From the NCBI RefSeq assembly GCF_043641665.1, contig NC_092183.1, forward strand, positions 16,640,501-16,704,500: 64,000 bases of DNA, given 5' to 3'. This document shows, in pieces, positions 62,401 through 64,000 of this stretch. The notes beneath the pieces were generated by a model. It saw only the letters and a program-made list of their open reading frames with translations, made no database searches and was not told where the DNA came from. This stretch comes from Enoplosus armatus. Lineage: Eukaryota > Chordata > Actinopteri > Centrarchiformes > Enoplosidae. Position 1 is the stretch's first letter. Each line of letters starts with the position of its first letter. Position numbers and translations under genes: made by a program.

Positions 62401-64000
62401 CCCACATTGACTTTCCCCTCTGGTTCTGGGTGGTGGAGAATGTTTCATCCTGCTCTGTGTATTGCGGTTCATGTCCCAAACTCTATTTAGTTTCAAAGAG
62501 CATGTGAAGATAAGTGTGGTAATCATAGCATATGTTATTTTCACATTGAGTATGTAATGGCAAATCATCAGTGACCTACATTACAGGTTTTCCTTTAGGT
62601 TTTATTATATTATGTAGAGGAGTTGTTTTTTGGTCGGAACTAGAAAGACGCAATATGTGTCTAATCTGAGCTCTAACCTTTCACTCTACTGTGCTCAGGT
62701 CTCCCAGGTTTGTCATTTAAGGTCTTTTGGCTGTCTCACGGTCAGAGTTAAAATCAGAGGGTGATTAAAATTTAAAAGTCTTCCAGTTAGGATTAGGTCT
62801 TCTGGTACTATCTGTTTTTAAATCTTACCACAAAACCCATATTTATTGAATCACTCTCCTGACCAATAATAGCCTTTTATTGCTTACAAGTTAGTGCTCT
62901 GTCATGCTTACTCATACATACTGTATATTGATCTGAGTTGTGCTAAAAACTTTTGGGTCATAACTCCAGGTCACAGCCCACTATCCATTAATAACTCTTA
63001 ATAACATTCTTACTGACCTCACTCTGGATACACTCATGCTAGGCAGCGAGCACTTCAAAAGAGGTCCAGCGGCCTCAAGGTTAATGCTGTACAAAATAAA
63101 GGAAGAAGTTGTTAAAATTAACACTGTGCCAAGGCAGCTCTGTTTCCCTTTAGAATTTAGGGAGTCTCAATCCTTTTATGTTTGAGAGAAAGCATTCCCA
63201 CATGTTTTCAAATATGGGGAAAATGCTCCAGGGATAGACTGTCATGGCTGCCTCCTGTACAGCTTCAAAATGCCTCTTTGTTAAGTGGCAGCGGAGGAGG
63301 AAATGAAGCCTGACACTATTTTGATTCTGAAAACACCATCCGGACTCGCCCTGCCCTAACGATTATCATAGCTCTTAAAAGTGTTGCATGCATGGATGGA
63401 AACTCCATGTTGAGATGTGACCGACGATAGTTCATATTCAAGGTTCAACTTTACTGCCTTCCTCCTGTTACAGCACCCCTAATTTCTTCCTCACTTCCCC
63501 TACTTCTTCTTGTCTGTCTCTCTCTCTTGCTGGCCCTCTCTAAAAAGGAGTGTGTATGTTTCTTTATAATTAAAAAGCATTTTGTTATTGTGGGATTCTA
63601 TTCTACTTGAATAAAAATGATTGGGTAATATTGCAGCCTAAGCAATGTTAAAATGTATTGCTTTTGAGAGTATTTGTGCTTTCTCTGCTTTGTGCCACAA
63701 GTGGATAATTACATGAGCACAGTTGTGACTCTATACAAGCTGTTTTAGTGCATGGTGTTTAATTTGCAGATACTGCATTTCATTCTACATGCCTTTATAT
63801 TTACTTGTAGATAACAACCACAAAGTGATTTGCCCTCAGCTAATTTTGCCATCTGTTGACAGAAAGGCTCCCCCTCAGAGTCTCACAGCAGTTGCAGTAG
63901 AGCAACACAGTGAAAGAAGAGTAACCCTAATCAAAAAGACAAAACAACATATGCTTATACTCTTACAATTTGAGCAGAAGTTCCTCTCTAATATGCGGTG
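59424..64000. other. Right-end non-coding stretch
   Basis: No gene supported. It holds short CA/GT-rich pieces (60225-60250, 60860-60875 and 61135-61160), purine tracts (61000-61030 and 61960-62005) and the AT-rich, repeat-free stretch 62050-63100. The window ends inside unremarkable sequence. Confidence 0.55.

Noticed and set aside
1..64000. CRISPR arrays, operons, phage or bacterial mobile elements
   Set aside because: No spaced identical repeats, no bacterial gene layout and no such proteins are present. The sequence is vertebrate in character.

Overview
The window looks like non-coding DNA from a ray-finned (teleost) fish nuclear genome. It has many GT/CA and CT/GA microsatellites, short open frames broken by stops, a teleost-type tRNA-derived SINE with the conserved 'CTTGAGCAAGACACTGAACC' segment and a 'GCGCTATATAAGTG' tail, and a decayed fish interspersed repeat ending in ATGG units. 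It is not bacterial: there are no operons, no ribosome binding sites and no long reading frames.

One protein-coding gene can be supported firmly, from two consecutive plus-strand exons at 15236-15360 and 16495-16638. Each carries most of one RCC1-type beta-propeller repeat. They join in frame through a phase-1 intron of 1,134 bases, and both end in the same way (codons for LT, then a split glycine codon at the donor). I found no other RCC1 repeat in the window, so the other exons must be outside it or too diverged to see. The flanking introns are probably at least about 15 kb long. The best guess for the gene is SERGEF (DelGEF), because of a remembered resemblance around the FQWG motif, but this is not secure and no symbol is given.

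Two further pieces look coding but are unproven. One is a 96-codon minus-strand block (2367-2654) that ends in a good donor. The other is a plus-strand terminal-exon candidate (33582-33761) with a good acceptor, 59 codons and a lysine/arginine-rich end.

Layout: 1-2.05 kb holds two diverged direct copies of a roughly 270-base unit, about 1.5 kb apart. 2.3-2.7 kb holds the minus-strand candidate exon. 2.7-15.2 kb is simple-repeat-bearing DNA without recognisable genes. 15.2-16.6 kb holds the RCC1 exons. 16.6-26 kb is intron-like, with a purine-rich cluster near 20.3-20.8 kb. 26.0-26.7 kb is a DNA-transposon-like element with a SINE inserted in it. 26.7-64 kb is non-coding, with microsatellites, one decayed interspersed repeat near 36.1 kb, a perfect 13-bp-stem hairpin near 51.86 kb and several AT-rich, TAAT-rich stretches that could be conserved regulatory elements.

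No new multi-gene system is visible. The most unusual items are the duplicated unit at the left end, the unidentified coding-like block next to it, and the SINE-in-transposon nest.
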